A stretch of 64,000 bases of DNA from Spiroplasma monobiae MQ-1 (GTDB lineage Bacteria; Bacillota_I; Bacilli_A; Mycoplasmatales; Mycoplasmataceae). Position numbers and translations under genes: made by a program. Numbering within the stretch: position 1 is the first letter of the stretch; every line of letters begins with the position of its first letter. Positions 39,469 to 49,480 of this stretch are shown here, one piece after another. The stretch lies in contig NZ_CP025543.1 in NCBI RefSeq assembly GCF_002865545.1, positions 682,001 to 746,000 on the forward strand, written 5' to 3'. The notes beneath the pieces were generated by a model that was not told the origin of the DNA, ran no database searches, and saw only the letters and a list, made by a program, of their open reading frames with translations.

Positions 39469-40472
39469 TATTCAACCAAAGCCTTTTTAACTTTATTAAC
39501 AACGTCATTTTTAATTGCATTGTAAGTCATTTTTAAAGTTGCATAAAAAGCAGTCTTATCACTTGAACCATGAGATTTAAATGCAATGCTGTTTGCACCC
39601 AATAAAATAGCTCCGGCATGATTTTTATAATCAAATTTTGCAGCCACTTCTTTAAATGCTTTTTTTAGTCTTAATGCAGCTAATTTTCTAAATAAAGTTT
39701 TTGTTATTGCCGATTTAATTTCGTTTAATAAAGTTTTACCCATACCTTCAAGTGCTTTCAAAGCAATATTTCCTGAATATCCATCAGTTACTATAATATC
39801 CACTTGTCCATTTACTAAGTATCGTGATTCCAGGTTACCAACAAAATTAATTTCTTTGTTTGCTTCTAATAGTTTATATGCCTCTTTATGAAGTTCTAAA
39901 CCTTTTGATTTTTCTTCTCCAATGTTTAATAATGCAACAGTTGGATTTTTAATACCTTTAACAGCTTTTGAGTAGGCTGTTGCCATTATTGCAAAGTTTA
40001 CTAAATCTTCTGGATCACATTCTAAATTTGCCCCTACGTCTAGTAAAAGCGTTGTTTTATCTTTCACATTTGTTGGGATAACTGGCATAAAGCCAGGTCT
40101 TTCGATACCATCCATTTTTTTGATAATAAAATGGCATCCAGCTATAAACGGAGCAGTTGCACCACCCGTTGTTATGCCGTGCGCTTTTCCGTCTCTAACC
40201 AATTCAAGTGCTCTTACCATACTTGAATCTTTTTTTCTTCTGATATCCATAATGCCATCAGTCATTTCAATAACCTCAGTGGCATTTTTAATTTCTACTT
40301 GATCTGGATTGTGCTTTCTAGATGAAAGTTCTTTTTTTAAAGCTTCTTCATTACCTACAAAAATTATTTTTAAATCTTTTTGCTCACCTAAAAGTTTAAT
40401 TGCAGCATCTACTGCTGGAATTAAACCATTATCCGAACCCATAACGTCAAACGCTATTACTTTATATTCCAT
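39468..40472 (-). CDS. plsX: Phosphate acyltransferase PlsX
   Basis: 334 residues. Converts acyl-ACP (or acyl groups entering as acyl phosphate) to acyl-phosphate for phospholipid synthesis with PlsY. Landmarks: IAFDVMGSDNGLIPAVDAA at the start, EMTDGIMDIRRKKDSSMVRAL near 70 (in parts), GGATAPFIAGCHFIIKK near 105, LLLDVGANLECDPEDLVNFA near 140 (in parts), and GILLG-like GAILLGANSIAFKSHGSSD near 288. ATG 40472 follows GGAGAAAATC. plsX-rnc is the usual Firmicutes order; smc follows but has its own promoter. In this window fakA is another lipid-entry gene. Confidence 0.94.
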   Translation of the reverse strand: MEYKVIAFDVMGSDNGLIPAVDAAIKLLGEQKDLKIIFVGNEEALKKELSSRKHNPDQVEIKNATEVIEMTDGIMDIRRKKDSSMVRALELVRDGKAHGITTGGATAPFIAGCHFIIKKMDGIERPGFMPVIPTNVKDKTTLLLDVGANLECDPEDLVNFAIMATAYSKAVKGIKNPTVALLNIGEEKSKGLELHKEAYKLLEANKEINFVGNLESRYLVNGQVDIIVTDGYSGNIALKALEGMGKTLLNEIKSAITKTLFRKLAALRLKKAFKEVAAKFDYKNHAGAILLGANSIAFKSHGSSDKTAFYATLKMTYNAIKNDVVNKVKKALVE

Positions 40473-40554
40473 TTTGATTTTCTCCTATTACTTAGAGATT
40501 ATATCTACAATTGCAATTTAAAGCAAATAATAGTGAAACCGATAGTTTAAAAAT

Positions 40555-40584
40555 AAAAAAATGATTTTTTAAAATCATTTTTTT
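40555..40584 (-). terminator. Terminator after the secreted protein at 40609
   Basis: Stem AAAAAAATGATTTT / AAAATCATTTTTTT (40555-40568 with 40571-40584), T-rich on the minus strand; 25 bases past the stop codon at 40609. Confidence 0.8.
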
Positions 40585-40608
40585 ATTTTTAAAAATTTAT
40601 AAGCTTTA

Positions 40609-41496
40609 TTATTTTTTAATAAGCATATTAAATGTTCCGCTGGCATCACTTGAGTTAAATGATACATAAAAATATTCATCTTTTACCATTTCATTATTTG
40701 AAATGATTTCTCCCATTTCATAAACTCCATTATTGTTTATAGCTTTATAAACATTTAAAGCATTTGCATTTGAAATTTTTACATTTAATACTAAATTAAT
40801 ATAGTCAATTGCGTTTTTATTTAAATTATTTGGTTGATAATTGAACATTTCAATTACTTGACTTGCTAAAAAGTCAATACCCAAGTTTGGAAGACTTATA
40901 TTTGAATTAAATTCTATATCAGTATAGTCTATTGATTCAGAAATTGTATATTCTGTATCAAATACCATGTTATATCCTGGTTTTATTTGGAAATCAGCAA
41001 GTGATTGTAGTCTTTGGTAACCATAAAGATCTTCTTTAACCATTTCTCCATCAGCTATTGCTTCATACCCAATTGCATATGTATAGTTTCCTCAATTATC
41101 TAATTTTGCAACTGTAACATTCATGTTTAGTACCTCATATTCATTTGCATTAATAAGCTTTGCAAGTTGTCTTCCAACTTGTAAAGACCCATCAAATGAA
41201 ATTCCAGGTAATCTAGTAATACTGTTTGTTATTTTAAAGTTAGTTACGTTGTTTTCTTTATTAAAAGCCCTTTGTTGGTCTATAGCTTTTATTAGGACTT
41301 CTTTGTAATCGTGAGTTGAAGGAACTATTTTTCCATCACTGTCAAAGTGTTTTGAATTATCAACATTAATTCTAATAATTCCTTGCTCAACACTTTTTGA
41401 ACTAATTTCTCTTGTTTGCTCATTCATCACAATAACTGGTGTGATTGCAGAAGTAGAAACCCCTAAAGTTCCTATAAGACTTAAAAGTTTTAACAT
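40609..41496 (-). CDS. Secreted hypothetical protein
   Basis: 295 residues. MLKLLSLIGTLGVSTSA is a Sec signal peptide without a lipobox; the mature N-terminus would be near ITPVIVMNEQ. The pattern M(L/I)KLL(S/C)LxGxLxxxTSA closely matches the repeat-built secreted protein at 7005-7751, but the mature parts are unrelated by eye. The rest is a mixture of polar strands (KFKITNSITRLPGISFDGS; KPGYNMVFDTEYTISESIDY, in parts) with no recognised domain; it contains two internal stretches beginning with IxDS/NxxD that do not align well. ATG 41496 follows AAAGGAAAAAAG. It is a single-gene unit with its own terminator. Confidence 0.8.
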
Positions 41497-41958
41497 ATAC
41501 TTTTTTCCTTTCTTTCACTTACCCACCCTACCACCTTTAAAAATGTAAGTATATTATTATTTTAATGTTTTATAATAGTTGACATATCAAAAATAGTATT
41601 CAAAGGTCAATTAATTAGGTGATTTATAATTAAAAATTTATTTTAAGTTGATATAAAAATTTTTACAATTTCTAATAATTGTTAAAAATAAAAAATAATA
41701 ATTATTAAATACAAAAATACATTACTTTAAAAATTAAATAACAGTATTTTAATTTTTAAAGTTATTTTTAAATAAATATTTTCAACTGACACCAATAATA
41801 AATTACTGTAAATTTCAACTAGTTGCTATTTAAAATTTTTTATATTCAAAAATTCGAATATAAAAAAAGTACTTGTAAAAGTACTTTTTTTATATTTTGT
41901 CTATTTTTTGAAAATTTTCACTTACATATTTTGTATATAAATCAAAAAAATTAATGTC
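41497..41958. other. 462-bp AT-rich intergenic region
   Basis: Holds upstream sequence of the secreted-protein gene (ribosome site at about 41505-41515) and the terminator at 41859-41894 for the Cys-rich/FtsX unit. The middle (41600-41840) is almost pure A/T with no ribosome site, no open frame and no RNA gene fold that I could see. A second short inverted repeat TATTC / GAATA (41843-41860) abuts the terminator. Confidence 0.6.
41859..41894 (-). terminator. Strong terminator after the Cys-rich protein gene
   Basis: 16-bp perfect stem TATAAAAAAAGTACTT / AAGTACTTTTTTTATA (41859-41874 with 41879-41894) and 4-base loop, 64 bases past the stop codon of the Cys-rich gene; symmetrical A/T runs make it usable in both directions. 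Confidence 0.8.
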
Positions 41959-42177
41959 CTATTTTTTATATTTAGCTTTGTTTTCTTGTTGTCTTGCACT
42001 TCCTTTGTCGCAACAAGGACATTGTTTTGACATACACACTTGACAACCTATACATTTTAAACAACTTTGACACCCATGGAATGAACCGCTACACACTCTA
42101 CAAGTGTAGCAGTTATGTGCTCCACCAGGACAACAAACATCACTAGATGATTGATTACTTTGTTTTGGTAATGGCAT
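41959..42177 (-). CDS. 72-residue cysteine-rich protein (metal-binding-like)
   Basis: Contains 13 cysteines in 72 residues, mostly as CxxC pairs: DVCC, NCYTCRVC, GCQSCLKC, GCQVC, QCPCC. Two His and several polar residues fill the gaps; the tail is basic (RQQENKAKYKK). Such density suggests metal binding (zinc, copper or Fe-S) or disulfide packing; no known family is recognised. No signal peptide, so probably cytosolic. ATG 42177 lies behind AAGGGGG at seven bases. It is 40 bases downstream of the FtsX-type permease on the same strand, so it may be co-transcribed; the codons look like normal host usage. Confidence 0.8.
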   Translation of the reverse strand: MPLPKQSNQSSSDVCCPGGAHNCYTCRVCSGSFHGCQSCLKCIGCQVCMSKQCPCCDKGSARQQENKAKYKK

Positions 42178-42217
42178 ACTTATACCCCCTTGTGTATAGA
42201 AATATTATACCCAATTG

Positions 42218-45200
42218 TTAGCTCACTAGCAATGTTAGAGGACGCTTTTTGATTTGAAGCATAGCCGCCATTCAACCAATATAAAGAATTGCACCTAATA
42301 TTATTGCTGAAACAAATGGTATTCAAGGTAATGACGGTAAAGCAATTAATACAGAGAATCTCGCTCATACAAAGGATTGTATAAACTTTCAAACCCCAAT
42401 TGATGCTATAAATGCAAAGATGTAGCTTATTGCAGCTCCGCTTACATATTTACCCATAACCATTCAATTTATTTGACCATTTGTATAACCAAGTGATCTC
42501 ATAATTGTAATAACATTTATAGAGTCAGTAATAATAATGTTCATAATCACTATCAATAATATTATTAACAATACAACGTCAATTAATATATACATCAACA
42601 TTGAATTAGTCATTTTCCCCAGGAATTGGTCAATAACCGATTTTAATATTGGTAATGTAATGACTGATGGGCTTGTTATTAATAAAGTGTTTTTTGGCCC
42701 TTCAGGAATTCCTCCAACTTTCGGAGCTAATACGTCTGCTAATCATGGAGAATTTTCTTCTGATGCAATTGCATATGTATCTCTTGAATATTTAAATGAA
42801 TTCATAGAACTTGCAATATCAGTTAAATCAATTTTTCCATCACTTGCTACTTTTGAACTTATCATTGTATTGAATAAGGGAATTTCACTTTCATCTTGAT
42901 CTGATCCGTTTATGAATTTCATAGTAGTTCAATAATCAGCATAAATATCTTGCATTAATGTGTCATTTGCGTTAATCGCAGCAACTTTAATGGGTAATAC
43001 AATTGATTTACCAATATTAATTTTGAATGTGTCTCCAATTTCTTTATCTAAAACTTTTGAAAGCCTATAAGAAATAATTGCATTCACATATTCTTTATTT
43101 TCTTCTGTTAGCGATTGCATTTGAGACTCACTAACAGAGTCTAAATTGACAACACTTCTTACGTTTCCACCCATTTTTTCACTTGTATCAATTAATTTAA
43201 TTGAAGCTTTTTCGATATCCACATCACTATTATTCTTTACATAATATGGCAATACAGTTTGGAATGCTTCTTTGTTACCATTAAATAATATTTCATTAAC
43301 ACTTATCAATGAATTTATTCCACTCTCCATTTTCATAAATGTACTTAATAAAGTTAAAAAGTGCTTGCTTGTAGGTAGTGAAATATTGTTTGCATAATTA
43401 CTATTAAAACTTTCTTCTGCTTCATTTTGCATTAGTTTATTTAAATAAATTTTAAAACTTTCAACATCATTACAACTCCCTGTATAAGAACCTAACTTAG
43501 AATTACCCAGTGACAATGGAGAAACACAAGCCAATTTTCCAAAGTCATTTAAGAATAGTCCGCTCATATCTATTGGTTTCACCTTTAAAATTGAGCTATC
43601 AGGAATTTCTGAAGGTCATTTTATCTTTGTATAATCAACATTTTGATCAACACTTTTATCTAAAGGTGCTATCAAAGCAGCTGCATATAGCATCATTGAT
43701 ATTTCAGCTTTATTAGTTTCTCAATAACTTGTGTTTTTAGCCTCATCTCTTGCTTTTGCAATGACATTCATATATTTTGAAAAATTATTTGTGTATTCAT
43801 AATCTTTGTTATTTTCTCTTACATATTTTTCAACTTCTTGATCATTTATATTTGTAAATTTAACATCATAGTTAGATTTTCTAAAATCTTTAACTATTTT
43901 TCCATTTTTTTGAGTTAATGGATTTATATTAGATAAATTATAAGTATGATTTACTTCTTTGGTGTATATGTTATAACCACCTTCAATCATATTTTTTATT
44001 ACAGGCATAGCTCTTAATTGTAATGTAAATAAGAATGAACTAAAAATAAATAATCCCATAATTAATGCAAATTTACCTTTTCCTGCAGAAACAAATGCGT
44101 GCTGCATTCTAAAATTAAATCCTTTATTTCTACTTTTTAGAATTTTTAAAACCATTCAATTAATGAACGAATAAATAAGTGCTGGGAAGAATACAATTTT
44201 TAAAGCCAAAACAATGTAGTCGGCTTTTGATTTTTTAGGACCAACAGTCAATAGAGATAATGCCCCTTCATTTAAGAATTTAAATATAATCAAGTAACTT
44301 AATCCAGCAAATAAAATTGGAACAATTAAAATAAGAATAAATAAGAATAATGGATTTGAATATATTGTTTGATAATCAAAACTCACAAATGTGTTAAATT
44401 GTTTTGTTGCTGAATCTATTTGGAATGGAAAAGATAAAATATAACCTATCCCTATTCCAACAATCATTGTTAAAAATGTTTTTACAGAAAAGACTCATGT
44501 TAATTCTTGTGTTTTATAACCAAGAGACTTGAATACCCCTAGTTGTTTTCTTGTATTATTTATTTCTTTTTTAAGAACAAATAATACAAACATAAATCCT
44601 AAAATAAATAAAATTGATCCAATAACAACATATATTCAAGTAATTATATATAAACTTGTTAGTTTATCAATTGTGGAGTGACTCTTCAAATCTCTAAATA
44701 AGTTTGTACCTGGAACAAAAATATTTACATCATTTGAACTTCCATCCACTTTTATAGTTTGAGAGAATAATTCGTTAATATCATAAAATTCATTTTTTGA
44801 TATATAAAATTCTGAAGAGAATTTTAATTTAAAATCCCCTATGCCATTGAAATTGAATTCACTGCCCATAAATAATTTATTAAATGTATATTCTCCATCT
44901 TCATCTGTAAAGAATGAGTCATTTAAGAATATTTGGCCATAATCTTTTATAGAATCTCCAAATGAATTAAAACCATTAGGAGTAAGTGTTGAATATTTTA
45001 ATCCAATACCTACAATAGTAAATTCACCGACTTTTTCTTCTCCTCAGTTATTTCCAAGCAGAACTTTATCTCCAATTGTTTTATTTTGGTTTTTTGCATA
45101 AGAATCACTTATAACTATTTCGTTATTTTCAGAAGGTAATCTTCCTTCTTGTAAAACTAAGTTGTTAATATCACTATTTTTTTTATCTACACCCTTTGTC

Positions 45201-45946
45201 AATGCCTTTGCATTAGAAACACTATATGTGAAGTGTTGGGTATTTGATAACGAACTTTTTTTCATATTGAAGCTCATCTTAATAAAAGTTTCATATTCAA
45301 ATTTATTAGAGCTTTGGTTTTCTAGTTGATTTAAAATACATGCTACAACAAATGATTTTAAATCTCTATTTTCAAAACTACTTTCACTAGAAATCATTTT
45401 TTTAGCATTTGGTGTGAAAATATCTCCAACTTTAAAAGTTTTTTCTTCATTACCCACTTGAAGTTCTGTTCTTTCAACTTCATCTCCATTTTTAGAATAT
45501 ATTCAAATAAGTGATTGTATAGCACTTATTTTCTCTTCCAAAATCATTTGTTTTTTTTCTTCTTCAGGTAATGTTTCGTTTGGATATGATTCTTCTACAA
45601 TTGCCTTTGCATATTCATCTAATAATGCTTCAATACCTGAAGTTAATCATCGACCATCAACTTTTGGTAGAACAAATTCAATTCCTTCATAGTTAAATTT
45701 GATTTCCTTATTATTTAAAATATATTCTTCTACAAAAGTGTCATCTAAATAACCATTACCTTCTCATTGTTGCTGTCATAAATTGGTTTGCTTTTTAACT
45801 CCAGTTGATTTTAGAGACAACTGTAATGGAGTTGAAAGCATACCAAAAATAAGCATTGTAAAGATCATTAAAAAAACTATTGTTCCCAAAGTCTCTACTC
45901 AGGCCTTAATAAAGGCTTTCATATAAGATTTAAAAATATTTTTCAT
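42218..45946 (-). CDS. Large FtsX/MacB-type ABC transporter permease
   Basis: 1242 residues. Layout from hydrophobicity: an N-terminal membrane segment (about 19-40), a ~370-residue extracytoplasmic domain, three segments (about 415-530) with the FtsX-family motif RKQLGVFKSLGYKTQELTWVF, a fourth-segment pair and an anchor near 590, a second ~470-residue extracytoplasmic domain, then three final segments with the repeat motif NVITIMRSLGYTNGQINWMV. This is a duplicated FtsX (DUF214) unit as in lipoprotein exporters. The matching ATPase is not in this window. The true stop is TAA 42220-42218: an in-frame continuation past it exists only in another frame. ATG 45946 follows AAAGGAAT. Confidence 0.85.
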
Positions 45947-45972
45947 TTTTTATTCCTTTCTAATTAAAAATA

Positions 45973-46725
45973 TTAAAAAAATGAAAAACTCGGAGGACAA
46001 TTCCCCTTTAACTCCTCTATTAAAAAATCACTTTTAGCAATAGCTATTCTGTTCTTTTGAATTAAATCATAAGCATGAAATTGTTTCATTTTTAAATTAT
46101 AAATATAAAGCGTAAATGCTTTAACTTTTGTTAAACTTGATTCTAAAAAATTTATTAATTTAATGAAAATAAATTGTAGCTTCATAATCATTTTTTTAAC
46201 GTAAATTTTTTTCAGTTTTGTATCCTTAATTAATTTAAGTATTCCAAAAATTATTGTTACACTAATGAATTCCATTAAAACAAAAGTAATTAAAGATCAA
46301 ACCAATTTTCTTATTATAAATACTTTACTCATTTCCAAAGGGTCTTTTGAACCCTCAGAAATCATATATACAAAAATAACAAAAACAGAGACACCAAGCA
46401 CCAAATAAGTTGTTGGATTTAAATCTAATTTTATTGTTTTTATTAAATCATTGAACAATTTATTATTAACCTGATTTAATTTAATTTTTTTAATATAATT
46501 GAGTGTTGAAAAATAATTAATTAATTTATAAATATAGATAAACATTATAAAAAAACCTATATCAAATAATCCAAATGTTAATAAATAATTTGATATTTTA
46601 AGATTGTTGGTCAAACAAATTTTAATAAGTACCATAGAGGAAAAAATAGACAATAAAACTATTATTAGATTTATTACCATATAAAAAAAAGTTCTATTTT
46701 TGGTGTTTTTAACTGATAAATTCAT
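45973..46725 (-). CDS. Hypothetical membrane protein upstream of the permease
   Basis: 250 residues, not recognised. About four membrane segments: MVINLIIVLLSIFSSMVLIKI near residue 16-36, LTFGLFDIGFFIMFIYIYKL near 46-66, TYLVLGVSVFVIFVYMI near 105-121, and LITFVLMEFISVTIIFGILKL near 145-165 (each in part), then a basic tail of about 85 residues. ATG 46725-46723 was chosen because GGAGG lies upstream; an earlier in-frame ATG lacks one. It is 26 bases before the FtsX-type permease, so the two may work together, but no direct evidence is seen. Confidence 0.7.
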
Positions 46726-46770
46726 TTTATTTTCCTCCAAACTTAAAATATTATATCTCATCAAGAATAA

Positions 46771-46797
46771 AAAAATGATTCTAAAAGAATCATTTTT
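46771..46797 (-). terminator. Terminator after fakA
   Basis: Stem AAAAATGATTCT / AGAATCATTTTT (46771-46782 with 46786-46797), loop AAA, 3 bases past the fakA stop; T-rich on the minus strand. Confidence 0.85.
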
Positions 46798-46799
46798 AA

Positions 46800-48443
46800 T
46801 TATTCTATACCAATAATGAATGAGTAAACTTCTTGACGTCCATCTATCACTTCGTACTCAACATCATGGTTTTCATCTAAGTATTTACGTAGATCGTTAA
46901 TATCTTTAAATGATGCATCTTGACCTGTAAAGATTGTTAAAATTTCAGTTTTTGATGTAATGAATTTTGACAATGATTTAGTAAAGACATCATTTAAAGT
47001 TTTAGTTGAAATTGTAATTTTTTTGTCAGCGGTCATCATGTATTCACCAGTTTTGATGTTTACACCTTCGATTGTAGCGTCTCTTGCTGCTTTGTTAATT
47101 GAAACTGAAACAACATTTTTAAGTGCCTTAGAAATGTTTGCCTCATTTTTCTTAGGACTTTCATCAGTATCTAAGTTTAGATATGCAGTAATTCCTTGAG
47201 GAATAGTTTTTGTTTCTATAACAACCACTTTAGACATTTTTTCTAAGTCTTTAGCTTGTTTTGCAGCTAATAATACGTTTGAGTCATTTGGGAATATATA
47301 AACTGTTTTAGCATCAGCTGATTCAATGGCTTTTATAAAGTCCTTTGTTGATGGGTTCATTTTTGAACCACCATCAATAACGTAGTCTACACTCAATTCA
47401 TTTTTGAAGTAGTCTTCCATACCTTTTGATCTAACAACAGCAATTGTTGCAACTTCATTTTTCAATGTACGTTGTTTTTGAGCTGTTGATCTTGCTCCAG
47501 AATCATCTGCAGTGTTAGCCACATGTTTGTCTGCTTGTAAAGTCATGTTTTCTACTTTAATTGTTTTGAATTCTCCAAATTGTTGTAAATATGATAATAC
47601 TTGTCCAGGCATTAATGCGTGAGTGTGTATTTTTAAAATATCAGCATCCACTACAGCAACAATTGATGTATTTCCATATTGTTCAAATGTATTTCTTACC
47701 GTGTCAACTTCTAGTTTATCAATGTAATCGTCATTAAGCATAACAATGGCTTCTGTACAGTAACCAAATTCATCCTCAATGGCCATTTCAATATTAGCCC
47801 CTGTATTTTCTTCGAGTTTTTTTAATTTAGCAATTGGTTTTAGTTTTTGAATAAAATATTGCATTCCTTCAAGGAACTTAACCAAACCATATCCTCCACT
47901 ATCAACAACGCCCACTTCTTTAAGAGCTGGTAGTAATTCTGGAGTTCTTTCTAGTGATGCATTCGCAGCCACAATTAATTTATCTCAGAAATCATCTGGA
48001 GATAAATCTTCTGTAATAGAGCAGACAAATTCACTTGTTTCACGAATAACAGTTAGAATAGTTCCTTCAACTGGCTTCATAACAGCTGCATAAGCAACCT
48101 CTTTAGCTTTTGAGAAAGAATCCTTTCAGGTATCTAAATCCAAATTTTCTTTGCCTTTCATTCCATTTGAAAAACCTTTGATAATTTGAGAGAAGATAAC
48201 ACCAGAGTTTCCTCTAGCTCCCATTATTAGACCTCTAGAAAATTTGGCCATTAATGTACCTACATCTTCAAAGTCTTCATTTTCAATTTCAGCAAATCCA
48301 TTGGTACAAGTTAAATTCATGTTAGTTCCTGTATCACCATCTGGTACAGGGAAAACATTTAACTTATCTATGTGTGGATAATTATTATATAAATTATTAA
48401 CCCCACTTGTTATCATACCTTTTAAAATTTGTGCATCTTTCAT
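46800..48443 (-). CDS. fakA: Fatty acid kinase subunit FakA (DAK2/DegV-like domain protein)
   Basis: 547 residues. N-terminal DhaL/DAK2 ATP-binding kinase domain (about 1-200): KLNVFPVPDGDTGTNMNLT near 27, RGLIMGARGNSGVIFSQI near 69 and GVVDSGGYGLVKFLEGM near 175 are nucleotide/Mg-binding landmarks. The C-terminal part (about 210-547) is the FakA-specific region (ADILKIHTHALMPGQVL; IVIETKTIPQGITAYLNLD, in parts). With a DegV-type FakB partner it phosphorylates exogenous fatty acids, feeding PlsX/PlsY. ATG 48443 follows GAGGGTGACAAT. It is 115 bases after the Asp23-family gene, the standard neighbour in Gram-positives. Confidence 0.92.
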
Positions 48444-48551
48444 AGTATTGTCACCCTCTAAACTATATTGTTTCTTTATATTTTAAATAAAAAATAATAA
48501 AAAATTGCAAATATCTATTTGCCAGATCATAAGTCAATGCCTATAAATATA

Positions 48552-48571
48552 TATTGTTCTAAAGAACAATA
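48552..48571 (-). terminator. Weak hairpin at the end of the Asp23-family gene
   Basis: Stem TATTGTTC / GAACAATA (48552-48559 with 48564-48571), overlapping the stop codon; no T-run follows, so termination or mRNA protection is uncertain. Confidence 0.35.
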
Positions 48572-48870
48572 AGGTCATCTACAGCAACATCAACAATATA
48601 ATTTCGCACGAATTGAGAAAGTTTCTCTAACTCATACTTTACGCGTATTTGAACTTCCTTGACAACGTCACGAATATTAACTCCATTGATTAAAATCACA
48701 TGCACTTTTACTCTATCTGTAGTATCAGCTGAAGTTAATTCAACTGCCTTTGAAATATCTTGAGTTTTTAATTCAGAAGCTGATTTAGCTGCAAAATTAG
48801 CAAATGATGCAACCCCAGGAACAGTAACTATAGCTTCTGCTATTGAATCTAAAATATTTTGTTCTACCAT
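48559..48870 (-). CDS. Asp23/Gls24 family protein
   Basis: 103 residues, the short YloU-type member of the Asp23 family. Landmarks: ILDSIAEAIVTVPGVASFAN near residue 5 and VKVHVILINGVNIRDVVKEVQIRVKYELE near 50 (in parts), ending IVDVAVDDLIVL. In Firmicutes yloU lies next to rpmB and upstream of the fakA-type gene, and that arrangement is kept here with fakA on the same strand and rpmB diverging. The precise function is unknown; membrane-associated scaffolding has been proposed for longer relatives. ATG 48870 follows GGAGG at six bases; upstream in-frame starts would add unsupported residues. Confidence 0.9.
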   Translation of the reverse strand: MVEQNILDSIAEAIVTVPGVASFANFAAKSASELKTQDISKAVELTSADTTDRVKVHVILINGVNIRDVVKEVQIRVKYELEKLSQFVRNYIVDVAVDDLIVL

Positions 48871-49040
48871 AAAGAACCTCCATAAAAGTAATAAGTGTTT
48901 GCTATCTAATTCAGGGTAATACGTAATCATGATGTCACGTTTCAAACTAGTACAAAATTATTTTACACTATAAGTTTTAATTTTTAAACTAATAAGGTGT
49001 AAAAGTTTCATTATTTATAGGTAATATTTTAAATATCTTC

Positions 49041-49069
49041 TTGTATTTTAGAATTAATTATTATATTAT
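49041..49069 (+). promoter_or_regulatory. Candidate sigma-A promoter of rpmB
   Basis: TTGTAT (49041-49046) and TATTAT (49064-49069) with a 17-base spacer, 22 bases before the rpmB start. Confidence 0.55.
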
Positions 49070-49091
49070 TTATAAGTCCGAGGTGAAAAAT

Positions 49092-49292
49092 ATGGCAAGA
49101 AAAGACGGTTTAACAGGTAAAGGTCCTTTGTCAGGTAATTCAAGATCACATGCTATGAATGCCAGCAAAAGAAAATGAAACCTTAACTTACAGAAAGTTC
49201 AAGTTATGGATGAAAATGGAAAAGTTATGACTTTAAAAGTTTCAGCCAGAACACTTAGAACTTTGAAAAAGAACAACCAGTTAGCAAAATAA
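49092..49292 (+). CDS. rpmB: 50S ribosomal protein L28
   Basis: 66 residues. Begins [20 protein letters not shown] with the L28 pattern (GxGPxxGNxxSH), continues with [13 protein letters not shown] (TGA as Trp at residue 29), and ends [17 protein letters not shown], matching the L28 C-terminal RTLK motif. A structural protein of the large subunit. ATG 49092 lies behind GAGGTG. The gene was easy to miss because the TGA codon splits it into two short frames under the standard code. Its terminator follows at 49306. Confidence 0.95.
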
Positions 49293-49305
49293 ACTACAAT
49301 AAATC

Positions 49306-49333
49306 AAGAAACTTCTCTAAGTTTCTTTTTTTT
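49306..49333 (+). terminator. Terminator after rpmB
   Basis: Stem AAGAAACTT / AAGTTTCTT (49306-49314 with 49319-49327), loop CTCT, then six T. Confidence 0.85.
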
Positions 49334-49355
49334 ATATATAATTATTATTGGTAAT

Positions 49356-49438
49356 GCCCTCTTGGCGGAATTGGTAGACGCAGCAGACTCAAAATCTGCC
49401 GAGAAATCGTATCGGTTCGACTCCGATAGAGGGCACCA
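49356..49438 (+). tRNA. tRNA-Leu (anticodon CAA)
   Basis: 83-base class II tRNA. Acceptor GCCCTCT pairs with AGAGGGC (49428-49434), discriminator A and encoded CCA (49436-49438). The anticodon arm GCAGA-CTCAAAA-TCTGC gives anticodon CAA, decoding UUG Leu. A variable arm precedes the T-arm GGTTCGACTCC. TATAAT lies 14 bases before the 5' end (49337-49342). Confidence 0.96.
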
Positions 49439-49448
49439 GATTGAAAAT

Positions 49449-49480
49449 AAAAAGCAGATTACATAAGTAATCTGCTTTTT
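49449..49480. terminator. Bidirectional terminator between tRNA-Leu and thiN
   Basis: 14-bp perfect stem AAAAAGCAGATTAC / GTAATCTGCTTTTT (49449-49462 with 49467-49480), loop ATAA; it can serve both converging units and overlaps the thiN stop codon. Confidence 0.85.

Noticed and set aside
41600-41840. Possible origin- or centromere-like AT-rich element
   Set aside because: No DnaA-box clusters, no iterons and no neighbouring dnaA/dnaN or rep genes; it looks like ordinary AT-rich spacer.
42180-42392. An apparent 70-residue open frame ending GGYASNQKASSNIASELTIGYN, overlapping the permease C-terminus
   Set aside because: It is in a different frame from the permease; the permease frame continues through 42300 and ends at TAA 42220-42218 with a normal membrane-segment end, and the other frame has no ribosome site.
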